From NCBI GenBank assembly GCA_900769885.1, contig CAAGIG010000030.1, positions 1 to 22,458 of the forward strand: a stretch of DNA of 22,458 bases, written 5' to 3'. Below are positions 7,947 to 16,269 of the stretch, piece by piece. The position numbers and the translations under genes are program-made. This DNA is from Rikenellaceae bacterium. GTDB taxonomy: Bacteria; Bacteroidota; Bacteroidia; Bacteroidales; UBA932. The notes beneath the pieces were generated by a model. That model made no database searches. It had not been told where the DNA came from and saw only the letters and a list, made by a program, of their open reading frames with translations. The stretch's first letter is position 1. The number at the start of each line of letters is the position of its first letter.

Positions 7947-9146
7947 TTAGTAGAGCAGATTATTAAATGGGTATCTTCCGTTATGAATCTCTGTCACCAT
8001 CGAATATAGGTCACTGCGCAATTTCTCGATATTGATTTTCTCTTTGGCAGAAATGAAAATACAATGGGTATTCTCCTTTGCCATCCACATTTTTTGGAGC
8101 CTTTCAATAGAGATATTCTCCGCTTTTTCCTCTTCAAAATCAAATTCTGATTGCTCCACGTGCTTGTAGGCATCGATTTTATTGAATACAAGATAGACAG
8201 GTTTGTCTTTGACACCAAGGTCTTTCAAGGTCTCGTTAACCACCTCTATCTGATCCTCAAAGTAGGGGTGTGAGATATCCACCACGTGTAGCAGGATATC
8301 TGCTTCTCTTACCTCATCAAGGGTACTTTTAAATGACTCGATAAGCTGTGTAGGGAGTTTTCTGATGAAACCAACAGTATCTGAAAGGAGAAATGGCACA
8401 TTGTCTATAACCACTTTTCTTACTGTAGTATCCAAGGTTGCAAAGAGTTTGTTTTCGGCAAAAACTTCGCTTTTTGAGAGCATTGTCATCATTGTGCTTT
8501 TACCGGCGTTGGTATATCCCACAAGGGCTACTCTTACCATAGAACCTCTGTTTCCCCTTTGCGATGCCATTTGTCGGTCAATCTTTTTAAGCTGCTCTTT
8601 CAGGTAGCTTATCTTGGAAAGGATGATACGGCGGTCGGTCTCGATCTGACTCTCACCGGGGCCCCTCATACCGATACCGCCACGTTGTCTTTCAAGGTGG
8701 GTCCACATTCTTGTCAGACGGGGTAGAAGATACTGATATTGAGCCAGTTCTACTTGGGTTTTGGCGTATGCTGTTTTGGCTCTTTGAGCAAATATATCGA
8801 GAATAAGGTTTGTTCTGTCGAGAATTCTGCAGTTAAGTTCTTTCTCAAGATTTCTCAATTGAGAGGGTGACAGTTCATCGTCAAAAAGGACAAGTTTCAG
8901 TTCATTCTCCTCAATAAACTGTTTGATTTCCTCCAATTTTCCTGTTCCTACGTATGTTCTCGAATTTGAACGCTCAAGTTTTTGGGTAAACCTTTTAATA
9001 CTTTTTACCCCGGCAGTAAGTGCCAGAAACTCCAGCTCATCAAGATACTCTGCCACTGTCCTCTCATCTGTTCCCTGTTCGATTACCGAGACGACAATGG
9101 TTCTCTCCATCTCTTCTCCTTGCTCCTTCTTAATCTCTTTCTCCAT
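7947..9146 (-). CDS. hflX: GTPase HflX
   Basis: HflX is a ribosome-associated GTPase that can split stalled or hibernating 70S ribosomes, notably under stress. The 399-residue protein has the N-terminal HflX domain, then the family signature GGIGMRGPGESQIETDRR (about 156-173). The G domain carries G1 GYTNAGKST (210-218), G3 DTVGF (256-260), G4 NKID (322-325) and G5 SAK (367-369). A second possible start is M13 (MERTIVVS); the longer start adds an acidic/lysine-rich tail and I cannot decide between them. It is flanked by terminators on both sides (7877-7928 and 9174-9207), so it seems monocistronic. Confidence 0.96.
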   Translation of the reverse strand: MEKEIKKEQGEEMERTIVVSVIEQGTDERTVAEYLDELEFLALTAGVKSIKRFTQKLERSNSRTYVGTGKLEEIKQFIEENELKLVLFDDELSPSQLRNLEKELNCRILDRTNLILDIFAQRAKTAYAKTQVELAQYQYLLPRLTRMWTHLERQRGGIGMRGPGESQIETDRRIILSKISYLKEQLKKIDRQMASQRGNRGSMVRVALVGYTNAGKSTMMTMLSKSEVFAENKLFATLDTTVRKVVIDNVPFLLSDTVGFIRKLPTQLIESFKSTLDEVREADILLHVVDISHPYFEDQIEVVNETLKDLGVKDKPVYLVFNKIDAYKHVEQSEFDFEEEKAENISIERLQKMWMAKENTHCIFISAKEKINIEKLRSDLYSMVTEIHNGRYPFNNLLY

Positions 9147-9173
9147 ATATTTTGATTCTCTTTATCTTAATTC

Positions 9174-9207
9174 AAAAAAAGGGTGACCAAAAATAATTTA
9201 GTCACCC
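9174..9207 (-). terminator. Terminator downstream of tonB
   Basis: GGGTGAC at 9181-9187 pairs with GTCACCC at 9201-9207, and seven Ts follow on the minus strand (9180-9174). This is a good intrinsic terminator for transcripts leaving tonB. The loop contains a minus-strand TATTTTTG (9195-9188), a match to the -7 consensus that could serve hflX. Confidence 0.8.
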
Positions 9208-9233
9208 GATATTTATTGATTGGATTATCTGTT

Positions 9234-9932
9234 TTAGTTTCTTAGTTGGAAATAAACAGGGAAGTTGTAAGTAACACGTACTGCTTTATCCCTTTGTCTA
9301 CCAGGACTCCATTTTGGAGATGAAGAAACTACTCTGATAGCCTCTTTATCCAATGAAGGGTCGATACCTCTAAGAACTTTAATGTTTTTCAAAGAACCGT
9401 CAGTTTCTACGGTAAATTGTAGAGTTACTCTACCTTGGATACCGTTTTCACGAGCAACTTCAGGATATTGAAGATTTTTAGCAACCCATTGAGAGAAGGT
9501 TTTTGAAGCTTCACCACCCATAAAAGTAGGACGTTCTTCTACCATTGTGAAAGGAATAGCCTCTTCTTCAATAACTTCTTCGTAAACATCAGTTACGTAG
9601 TCCATAATTTCAACACCAAGGTTGGCATCGTCTTCCATACTAATGAATAGGTCTGTATCTACTACGATGTCGTCATCCACGATGTCGATCTGGTCTGATA
9701 GTACAGGTACCTTAGGTGCTTCCGGTGGAGGAGGGGGAGCTTCAGTAGTAATAGGAATAGTTTCTACTTCTACTTCTACAGCAACTTCTTCTTGTAGTAT
9801 TGACTCACCTTTTTCTTTGGTGCTCCATTCAAATGCCATTAGCACAATTCCTAGAGAAATGATCAAGCCTATTTCTCTGAAGAACAATTTCTTGTTCTCT
9901 AAGTTTGCTTTTGGTGATTTTTTAACTTCCAT
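9234..9932 (-). CDS. Energy transducer TonB
   Basis: The 232-residue protein couples inner-membrane proton-motive force to outer-membrane TonB-dependent receptors. Seen in order: a short basic cytoplasmic N-terminus, one transmembrane segment (about 22-39, IGLIISLGIVLMAFEW), a proline stretch (APPPPPEAPKVP), an unusually acidic periplasmic spacer (about residues 78-130), and a C-terminal TonB domain with YPEVARENGIQGRVTLQF and KWSPGRQRDKAVRVTYNFPVYF. No exbB or exbD lies nearby, which is common for the many TonB paralogues of Bacteroidota. The gene appears to be its own unit, with a promoter at 9957-9991 and a terminator at 9174-9207. Codon choice is biased towards high expression. Which receptor it serves is unknown. 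Confidence 0.92.
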   Translation of the reverse strand: MEVKKSPKANLENKKLFFREIGLIISLGIVLMAFEWSTKEKGESILQEEVAVEVEVETIPITTEAPPPPPEAPKVPVLSDQIDIVDDDIVVDTDLFISMEDDANLGVEIMDYVTDVYEEVIEEEAIPFTMVEERPTFMGGEASKTFSQWVAKNLQYPEVARENGIQGRVTLQFTVETDGSLKNIKVLRGIDPSLDKEAIRVVSSSPKWSPGRQRDKAVRVTYNFPVYFQLRN

Positions 9933-9956
9933 TTTGTCTAAAATTAAATCAGGTCG

Positions 9957-9991
9957 TAAAAGTAGTTATTATTTCTTAAATATTCCAAAAA
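9957..9991 (-). promoter_or_regulatory. Probable tonB promoter
   Basis: On the minus strand TTTTTG (9991-9986) is followed after 21 bases by TACTTTTA (9964-9957), one base from TAnnTTTG. The predicted leader to the ATG at 9932 is about 18 bases. An A/T-rich inverted repeat (9971-9979 and 9995-10003, ATTTCTTAA and its complement) overlaps this region. It may act as a weak mdh 3' structure or as an operator. Confidence 0.45.
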
Positions 9992-10015
9992 TTGTTAAGA
10001 AATCTGTTGAAAACT

Positions 10016-10957
10016 CTAAATTAGACCCAATTCGTGTAGAATTTTGTTGGTGTTTCTTTGTTTTTCTGCTCCTTCGTGGAATCTTGCTTCCTCTTCTTTG
10101 GTAAGCTCAAGTTTCACGATTTTTTCAACACCTTTCTTTCCGATAACGATTGGAACACCCAAGCAGATATCTTCTTCACCATATTCTCCGTTTTGAGGAA
10201 CGCTACAAGGGATAATTCTCTTTTCATCAAGAAGGATAGCTTTAACAAGTGAAGCAGCGCAAGCACCTGGTGCATAGAATGCAGAAGTTCCAAGAAGTTT
10301 TGTAATGGTAGCACCACCAACCATTGTGTCAGCGATCACTTTTTCTCTTGCAGATTTTGAAAGTAGTCTATCCACTTTGCCACCTCTGTAAGTAGCGCTG
10401 CTCATAAGAGGAACCATTGTAGCATCACCGTGTGCGCCGATAACCATACCGTCAACATCACACATAGGAGCTTTAAGAGCTTGGCTCAAATAGAAAATGA
10501 ATCTGCTGCTGTCAAGTGCACCACCCATACCGATAAGGCGGTTTTTCTTGATACCGCAGGTTTTGTATGCCAAATATGTCATAGTATCCATAGGGTTAGA
10601 TACCATAATTACAAATGCGTTTGGAGAGTATTTCATAACGTTACCAACAACGTTTCTAACGATATTTGCGTTGGTTCCGATAAGCTCTTCTCTGGTCATA
10701 CCGGGTTTTCTTGGAAGACCTGATGTAACAACTACCACTTCTGAGTTTGCAGTAGCTTTGAAATCATTGGTAACACCGGTAATTTTGGTGGTAAAACCGT
10801 TTATTTTAGATGATTGTTGAAGGTCGATAGCTTTACCTTCAGCGAAACCTTCTTTAACATCGAGCATTACGATTTCTTTAGCAATACCCATAGTTGCAAG
10901 GACGTTAACACAAGTTGCGCCAACATTTCCTACTCCGATAACACTTACTTTTGACAT
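10016..10957 (-). CDS. mdh: Malate dehydrogenase, LDH-like type
   Basis: The enzyme interconverts malate and oxaloacetate with NAD(H) in the cytoplasm. The 313-residue length is normal for the LDH-like MDH group of Bacteroidota. The NAD-binding GVGNVG is at 8-13, and D33 at the end of the second strand favours NAD over NADP. The mobile-loop arginines R83 and R89 (GLPRKPGMTREEL) are those of malate rather than lactate enzymes. The catalytic pair is D149 and H176 (IGAHGDATMVP), with R152 binding substrate. It is functionally linked to sdhAB in this window, since both serve the C4-dicarboxylate branch. Codon use is strongly optimised. It is divergent from ybeY across 51 bases; no -7 consensus is clear in that gap. 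Confidence 0.97.
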   Translation of the reverse strand: MSKVSVIGVGNVGATCVNVLATMGIAKEIVMLDVKEGFAEGKAIDLQQSSKINGFTTKITGVTNDFKATANSEVVVVTSGLPRKPGMTREELIGTNANIVRNVVGNVMKYSPNAFVIMVSNPMDTMTYLAYKTCGIKKNRLIGMGGALDSSRFIFYLSQALKAPMCDVDGMVIGAHGDATMVPLMSSATYRGGKVDRLLSKSAREKVIADTMVGGATITKLLGTSAFYAPGACAASLVKAILLDEKRIIPCSVPQNGEYGEEDICLGVPIVIGKKGVEKIVKLELTKEEEARFHEGAEKQRNTNKILHELGLI

Positions 10958-11008
10958 AATCTTATTTATTTATATTTTTACATAATAATTTACAAATGTC
11001 AGACCACA

Positions 11009-11491
11009 ATGATTCACTTTCAAGTAGAAGATGCGTCTTTTGATTTGCGACGCAAAATTGCAATTAAAAATTGGATTAAAGAAATATTATCGTCCAAAAC
11101 TCTTACCCCCGGAGAAATAAATTTCATTTTCTGCAGTGATGACTACCTTTTAGATATAAATAAGCAATTTCTTCAGCACGACTATTATACAGATATCATC
11201 ACATTTGATACTTCAGAATACGATCCTTATAATTCCAGGAAGGGGAGAGTAAGTGCTGACATTTTTATCAGTCTCGACACAGTTCTGGCCAATGCCTCTA
11301 CTTATGAGACCACATTCAATAGGGAATTGTACAGAGTGATCATTCACGGGATTCTCCATTGTATCGGTTTTGATGACCATACACCCGAGGAGTTTCAGCA
11401 GATGAAACAACAGGAGGATTTTGCACTATCCAAACTTGAGCAGATGTTCGGCTCAGAAATTTTTACAGTTCAAAATTACAAGGTAGGGTAG
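11009..11491 (+). CDS. ybeY: Endoribonuclease YbeY (16S rRNA maturation / ribosome quality control)
   Basis: YbeY is a zinc-dependent single-strand endoribonuclease that acts in 16S rRNA 3'-end processing and 70S quality control. The product has 160 residues, normal for the family. The zinc motif is HGILHCIGFDDH, with H113, H117 and H124. In the textbook form HGxLHxxGxDH the last histidine comes one residue earlier, so either the loop is longer by one or D123/D122 contributes; the HGILH core is intact. Upstream lies an ADIFISLD segment typical of the family. mnmG follows on the same strand after 33 bases, but it has its own promoter-like element. Confidence 0.93.
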   Translation: MIHFQVEDASFDLRRKIAIKNWIKEILSSKTLTPGEINFIFCSDDYLLDINKQFLQHDYYTDIITFDTSEYDPYNSRKGRVSADIFISLDTVLANASTYETTFNRELYRVIIHGILHCIGFDDHTPEEFQQMKQQEDFALSKLEQMFGSEIFTVQNYKVG

Positions 11492-11510
11492 TAGGGTATC
11501 TTAAAATTTA

Positions 11511-11518
11511 TAATTTTG
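11511..11518 (+). promoter_or_regulatory. -7 promoter element just before mnmG
   Basis: TAATTTTG matches the Bacteroidota -7 consensus TAnnTTTG exactly. Only six bases separate it from the mnmG ATG at 11525. No good -33 element is visible at the usual spacing. If it is used, the message would have almost no 5' leader. Confidence 0.45.
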
Positions 11519-11524
11519 CAAGTT

Positions 11525-13504
11525 ATGCAAGAATGTTACGATATTATAGTGGTAGGAGCCGGTCACGCCGGTTGTGAAGCAGCAATGGCAGCTTCAAAAA
11601 TGGGCTCATCTGTTCTTTTGATTACAATGGATATGGGCAAAATAGCCCAAATGTCCTGCAATCCATCTATTGGTGGTATTGCTAAAGGACAGATAGTCAG
11701 AGAGATAGATGCATTAGGCGGATATTCTGGAATTGTTACAGACTCCAGTACAATTCAGTTTAGGATGCTTAACAGATCCAAAGGACCTGCTATGTGGAGT
11801 CCCCGCGCACAGTGTGACAGAATGTATTATTCCCAACACTGGCGTCATATCCTTGAAAATGCCTGTAACTTAGATATTTGGGCCGATACAGCAGTCGATT
11901 TTGGCTTCTCAGAATCGAATATTTCCTACGTGCTAACATCTACGGGCGTAAGATTTCACGCAAAATCCTTTATAATCACTGCAGGAACTTTCCTTAATGG
12001 TAAAATCTTCGTAGGTCAGGCATCTTGTGAGGGAGGTAGAATTTCAGAGCCGTCATCAAATACTCTTACCCGGGTTTTGGCAGAGAGGGGAGTTACAACT
12101 TCAAGAATGAAAACCGGAACCCCTCCGAGAATCGATGTCCGTTCAGTCGACTTGTCCAAACTCATTCCCCAGTATGGAGATGAGGATCCTGCCAAGTTCT
12201 CTTTCCTCAACTACAAATCACCAATTCAGGCAGGGGTACCTCAGAAGTTATGTTATATCGCTCACACTTCTACAGAGGTTCACGATATACTTAAATCGGC
12301 CTTTCATCTATCACCCCTTTTCTCGGGTAAGATAGTAGGTATCGGACCGAGATATTGTCCAAGTATCGAAGATAAACTCAGAACTTTTGCCGATAAGGAT
12401 AGTCACCAATTATTCCTGGAACCCGAAGGATGGAATACCAATGAGTATTATCTTCAAGGATTCTCCTCTTCGTTGCCTTTCGATGTTCAGTATAAGGCAA
12501 TGAAACTTGTTCCGGGCTTTGAGAATGTCCACATGTATCGTCCTGCTTATGCAATAGAGTACGACTACTTCGATCCTACCCAGCTTCGTTCAACACTTCA
12601 GTCCAAGGTTATTCCTAATCTTTTCTTTGCAGGACAGGTTAATGGAACTACCGGTTATGAGGAAGCAGCTGCTCAAGGTCTTTATGCCGGCATTAATGCC
12701 CACAATTATGTTCACGATAAAGAGGAATTCATCCTTTCTCGAGATTCTTCTTATATCGGTGTTCTGGTCGATGATCTTGTAACTAAAGGGGTAGATGAGC
12801 CATACAGAATGTTTACATCACGCGCCGAGTATCGCATACTTTTACGTCAGGATAATGCCGATTTCCGTTTGACTGAAAAATCTTATAAAATCGGTCTTGC
12901 GGATGAGTACCGTTATTCTTTGTGTCAAAGAAAATATAATGCTTTTAATGCTTTATCTAATGAGTTGGGTGCAGTCAAACCTCCATTTTCAGAAATTAAC
13001 GAGCTGTTACAGGAGAAGGGTACTTCGCCTCTTGATGCAAATAAGCCACTTTCAGCCCTTTTATTAAGACCACAATTAAGGTTGAGTGATCTTTATAAAT
13101 TTGTTCCACGTGGAACAAAATCGACGTTCACAAAGCAATGTAAGGTCCCTTTTAATCCCGAAATAGTTTCAGATGTAGATATATATCTTGGTTTACCCCA
13201 TATTTCATTCATAAAAGATACTCTTCATAGAGATTCTATTAGTGAAGAGGTTCTTGATTCTGTAGAAATTTATGTGAAATATGCTGGGTATATAGACAGA
13301 GAACTTCAGTTGGCACAGAAGATTAAAAATCTTGAAAATCTTTCCATTCCAGAAGACTTTGACTACTCAAAAGTTACCTCTTTGTCTATGGAAAGCCGTC
13401 TGAAACTTACTAAACATCGTCCAAGAAATATAGCACAAGCATCTCGTATTCCTGGTGTTTCTCCTGCAGATATTTCTGTTTTGCTAGTATATTTCGGCAG
13501 ATAA
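11525..13504 (+). CDS. mnmG: tRNA uridine-5-carboxymethylaminomethyl modification enzyme MnmG (GidA)
   Basis: MnmG, with MnmE, installs the cmnm5 group on wobble U34 of several tRNAs using FAD and methylene-tetrahydrofolate. I set the start at ATG 11525 (MQECYDIIVVGAGHAG), giving 659 residues. A longer frame from TTG 11516 would begin inside the -7 box. The FAD fold GAGHAGCEAA is at 11-20, and the family signature CNPSIGGIAKGQIVREIDALGG follows at 45-66. GTPPRIDVRS, GYEEAAAQGLYAG and the C-terminal helical MnmE-binding region (ending with IPGVSPADISVLLVYFGR-like residues) are all present. The coding sequence contains a parS-like palindrome at 13100-13119 (codons for VPRGT). mnmE and rsmG are not in the window. 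Confidence 0.97.
   Translation: MQECYDIIVVGAGHAGCEAAMAASKMGSSVLLITMDMGKIAQMSCNPSIGGIAKGQIVREIDALGGYSGIVTDSSTIQFRMLNRSKGPAMWSPRAQCDRMYYSQHWRHILENACNLDIWADTAVDFGFSESNISYVLTSTGVRFHAKSFIITAGTFLNGKIFVGQASCEGGRISEPSSNTLTRVLAERGVTTSRMKTGTPPRIDVRSVDLSKLIPQYGDEDPAKFSFLNYKSPIQAGVPQKLCYIAHTSTEVHDILKSAFHLSPLFSGKIVGIGPRYCPSIEDKLRTFADKDSHQLFLEPEGWNTNEYYLQGFSSSLPFDVQYKAMKLVPGFENVHMYRPAYAIEYDYFDPTQLRSTLQSKVIPNLFFAGQVNGTTGYEEAAAQGLYAGINAHNYVHDKEEFILSRDSSYIGVLVDDLVTKGVDEPYRMFTSRAEYRILLRQDNADFRLTEKSYKIGLADEYRYSLCQRKYNAFNALSNELGAVKPPFSEINELLQEKGTSPLDANKPLSALLLRPQLRLSDLYKFVPRGTKSTFTKQCKVPFNPEIVSDVDIYLGLPHISFIKDTLHRDSISEEVLDSVEIYVKYAGYIDRELQLAQKIKNLENLSIPEDFDYSKVTSLSMESRLKLTKHRPRNIAQASRIPGVSPADISVLLVYFGR
13100..13119. 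promoter_or_regulatory. parS-like centromere palindrome inside mnmG
   Basis: TTTGTTCCACGTGGAACAAA is a perfect 20-base palindrome with the GTTCCACGTGGAAC core (13103-13116). Chromosomal parS sites bound by ParB are palindromes of this length with a central CACGTG. It lies within the mnmG reading frame near codon 526. A second copy of the 14-base core lies 458 bases downstream. ParA and ParB genes are not in the window. Confidence 0.75.
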
Positions 13505-13522
13505 TACATATCTATTAGATAC

Positions 13523-13558
13523 AAAAAGAGCAGCTATTGTGGATAGTTGCTCTTTTTT
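13523..13558. terminator. Bidirectional terminator between mnmG and the GNAT gene
   Basis: AAAAAGAGCAGCTAT (13523-13537) pairs with 13543-13557 through 15 base pairs including one G-T pair, with a 5-base loop (TGTGG). A- and T-runs flank the stem on both sides, so it can end mnmG on the plus strand and the GNAT gene on the minus strand. Confidence 0.88.
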
Positions 13559-13560
13559 AT

Positions 13561-13574
13561 GTTCCACGTGGAAC
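13561..13574. promoter_or_regulatory. Second parS-like palindrome
   Basis: GTTCCACGTGGAAC is a perfect 14-base palindrome, identical to the core of the site inside mnmG. It fills the gap between the bidirectional terminator and the GNAT gene; its last base is the last base of that gene's TAG stop. Two identical 14-base palindromes within 0.5 kb are very unlikely by chance and support a ParB binding cluster. Confidence 0.75.
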
Positions 13575-14437
13575 TATTCTGCTGTGAAATTAAAGAATGA
13601 TTCGTCATTAAAGGTGATAGAATCCGATTTTATAACAACAAATTCCTCTGTTTCTCCATCCTCTATATCGTTATAATGAATCATAGGAGGGATATACATA
13701 GTAATTTTACTTACATCCGGATACAATTCCTTTATGATGTTTTCAGCATAATAGAGTGTTGGAAATCTTAAATTCGATGTGCGTGGATGTCCGAGTTCAA
13801 GTATGTTAAAACAGTTCTTATCTTCAAAATCGGGATGTCCGATCAGGTATCTGTTATTGTGGAATTCTAATGCAATTCCGTTACTGTTTTTAAGATAGCC
13901 TAAAAGATAGTCGTAGTATTGGGGATTCCAGGCGAAGTAATTCTTTTGCAGAAAGTATCTCCTGATAGGGAGAATTGTGTTGTATTTTAACTCTTTTATC
14001 TGGATTTTTTCAGTGCTCGAGGGTAGCGGAAGTGTTATTTTTCTTCTGTACAGTGTGTGATTGAACCCTATGTTTCTATAGAATTGGAAAAGGTCCTTGG
14101 TTGCCGGTCTGGTGACAATATAGTCCAAACCCCATTTGAGACTCTCTTCCATTGCAAATTCTATAACAGCTTTGGCAAAACCTCGTCCTCTATATTCTTC
14201 GTGTGTACACACCCCATACAGATAACCCCCATTGGAGGGGGTAACTGATATGAATTTACTTTTTAATATAGAAGCACACGAAACAATTCTGGAATTTTCT
14301 ATGACAAAATATGTCCTTGAGTGAGGGTAGCATTTGTTGTAAAACAACTCAAAGAATTCCTCATCACAGTTGAAGCATTTTTGCCATAGTTGGGAAAATT
14401 CCTTCTTGTCTTTGGGTGTAGCTATCGCAATATACAT
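13574..14437 (-). CDS. GNAT-family N-acetyltransferase
   Basis: The 287-residue protein has an N-terminal GNAT domain. The acetyl-CoA motif A is LYGVCTHEEYRGRGFAKAVIE, with RGRGFA at 83-88, followed by the FYRNIGF segment typical of motif B. The C-terminal half (about 140-287) looks like a second, degenerate GNAT-like or SCP2-like half, as in other long single-chain acetyltransferases; I cannot name its role. The substrate is unknown. The gene starts 5 bases after the acyl-CoA synthetase stop, so the two form an operon. It ends at the bidirectional terminator and abuts a parS-like site. Confidence 0.85.
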   Translation of the reverse strand: MYIAIATPKDKKEFSQLWQKCFNCDEEFFELFYNKCYPHSRTYFVIENSRIVSCASILKSKFISVTPSNGGYLYGVCTHEEYRGRGFAKAVIEFAMEESLKWGLDYIVTRPATKDLFQFYRNIGFNHTLYRRKITLPLPSSTEKIQIKELKYNTILPIRRYFLQKNYFAWNPQYYDYLLGYLKNSNGIALEFHNNRYLIGHPDFEDKNCFNILELGHPRTSNLRFPTLYYAENIIKELYPDVSKITMYIPPMIHYNDIEDGETEEFVVIKSDSITFNDESFFNFTAE

Positions 14438-14442
14438 TTACC

Positions 14443-16218
14443 TTAGTTTTTATATATTTCCTTAATGATATTCTGGTACTTTTTATGGATGTTTGCCCTC
14501 TTGAGTTTTAGTGTTTGAGAGAGCATATTATTGGCAGTTGTCCATTCTCCAAGTATCACTTTTTCACGTTTGATGTTTTCGTGAGGGGCAAGTCTTGAAT
14601 TGACCTCTTCTACCTCGCTGTGAATTTTAGCCAGTACTTTGGGGTTTTGTACCAATTGTTCGTTGTCTGTATAGGTGATGTTATGTTTGGCTGCCCAGAA
14701 ATGTATTCTCTCCATATTGGGAATGATGATTGCTGATGCAAATTTCTGGTTTTCTCCAATCACAATACAATTTTCGATGTATGAGCTCTCTTTAAGCATA
14801 TTCTCTATTACCTGTGGAGCAACATATTTGCCGGCTGAGAGTTTGAAAATCTCTTTCTTTCTGTCAGTGATTTTCAAATATTTGCCATCTACGAGAGTTC
14901 CTATATCTCCGGTGTGCATAAAGCCTTCACTGTCAATTACTTCACTTGTAGCAGCGGGGTCTTTATAGTAACCGAGCATTACGTGGGGACCTTTGGTCAG
15001 GATTTCTCCGTCATCAGCAATCTTCAAGATTGTACCTTCCATCGGTGTTCCTACTGTTCCGATAATATTGAGTCCCTCTACAGGATTGTTAACTGCGATT
15101 ACAGGAGAAGTTTCGGTCATACCATATCCTTCGAAAATATGGAGTTTGGCAGCGTTGAATGTTCTGATGATTTTGGCTTGGATAGATGAGCCGCCTGACA
15201 CTATAAGCATCTCGCGTCCGCCAAGATTTTCACGCCATTTGCAGTATACCAATTTATCGTATAATTTGCGTTTGTAATTGTATATGCATCCTTTATTGTA
15301 GATGTCGAAATTGTTGGCAAAGTTCCAGGCCAACGAGTAGATTTTTCTTTTAATTCCCTTGAGGTTCTTGCCGGCTGCTTCGAGTTTTCCGTACATCATT
15401 TCCAGTACCCTTGGAACAGAGCAGAATCCGTCTGCGTGACATTCTGCGAGGTCTTTGGCTATTGTGCCTATATTTTCTGCGTAGTAGATACTGATACCGA
15501 TGTATTGGTACTCATAGTTCATACTTCTCTCATAAATGTGGCAGAGCGGTAAGAAGCTAAGCATCTTTTGACTCGATGTAACTGTTTGTTTTACAGCGTG
15601 TCCGTATGAATTAAACATAAGGTTTTGATGTGAAAGCATTACCCCTTTGGGAATTCCGGTGGTTCCGGAGGTATAGATGATAGATGCTAACTCATCTGTT
15701 TGTATAGATTCTTTAATCTGGTCAACTTTTGGTTTTGCCTCTGAAAGGTGTTCCTCTCCGATTTTGTAAAGATCCCTTAGACATTCTTTATCTTCTGAGT
15801 TGTCTATCAGGATAATACGTGCCGGATGCTCCATTTGTTGTACAATAGGTTGGATTTTATTGTACATTGCTGCAGAGTCAAGGAATATGATTTTCGAGTC
15901 GCTGTGGTTGAATATATGGAGATAATCTTCATTTCCAAGAGTCGGATAGACAGGGATATGGACCATATTTGCCATATTCAAACCCATATCGATGAAGTTC
16001 CATTCGGGTCTGTTCTGGCAAATTGTGATAGCTTTATCCTTATTTCCGTATCCTAAATAATTAAGTGCGTAAGCGATTAAGTGTGAGTATTTTACATAGT
16101 CCTTCACACTGTATTTAATCCATTGTCCGCTCCTCTTTTTACAAAGCATATCCTCTTTGTTGGGGAAATTCCTTTCCAATTCTGTAAGGAGGTCGAAGGT
16201 TCTAGCTACTTGTTTCAT
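14443..16218 (-). CDS. Long-chain fatty acid--CoA ligase (AMP-forming acyl-CoA synthetase)
   Basis: The enzyme activates fatty acids to acyl-CoA through an acyl-adenylate. I place the start at ATG 16218 (MKQVARTFDLLTE), giving 591 residues. A 19-residue upstream extension is poorly conserved-looking and would lie across the promoter-leader region. The P-loop YTSGTTGIPKG is at 182-192, the adenylate motif EGYGMTET at 363-370, HTGD at 435-438, and the hinge/lysine region TDRKKEIFKLSAGKYVAP at 451-468. This is the FAA1/FadD15 style, with a long C-terminal lid, common in Bacteroidota. The likely job is incorporation of exogenous fatty acid into lipid, or recycling; no beta-oxidation genes are nearby. 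The GNAT gene follows after 5 bases. Two tandem promoter-like modules precede it. Confidence 0.93.
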   Translation of the reverse strand: MKQVARTFDLLTELERNFPNKEDMLCKKRSGQWIKYSVKDYVKYSHLIAYALNYLGYGNKDKAITICQNRPEWNFIDMGLNMANMVHIPVYPTLGNEDYLHIFNHSDSKIIFLDSAAMYNKIQPIVQQMEHPARIILIDNSEDKECLRDLYKIGEEHLSEAKPKVDQIKESIQTDELASIIYTSGTTGIPKGVMLSHQNLMFNSYGHAVKQTVTSSQKMLSFLPLCHIYERSMNYEYQYIGISIYYAENIGTIAKDLAECHADGFCSVPRVLEMMYGKLEAAGKNLKGIKRKIYSLAWNFANNFDIYNKGCIYNYKRKLYDKLVYCKWRENLGGREMLIVSGGSSIQAKIIRTFNAAKLHIFEGYGMTETSPVIAVNNPVEGLNIIGTVGTPMEGTILKIADDGEILTKGPHVMLGYYKDPAATSEVIDSEGFMHTGDIGTLVDGKYLKITDRKKEIFKLSAGKYVAPQVIENMLKESSYIENCIVIGENQKFASAIIIPNMERIHFWAAKHNITYTDNEQLVQNPKVLAKIHSEVEEVNSRLAPHENIKREKVILGEWTTANNMLSQTLKLKRANIHKKYQNIIKEIYKN

Positions 16219-16269
16219 AATAATGAATTTATAGATTGTTAATTTGTATTCAACATTTCTGTTGCATAG

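Noticed and set aside
10430..10820. Plus-strand open frames of about 100 codons opposite mdh
   Set aside because: They are antisense shadows of a highly codon-biased, fully conserved gene and show no family similarity.
11516..11524. Upstream TTG start for mnmG
   Set aside because: It would put the start codon inside the -7 promoter box; the ATG three codons later gives the normal family N-terminus.
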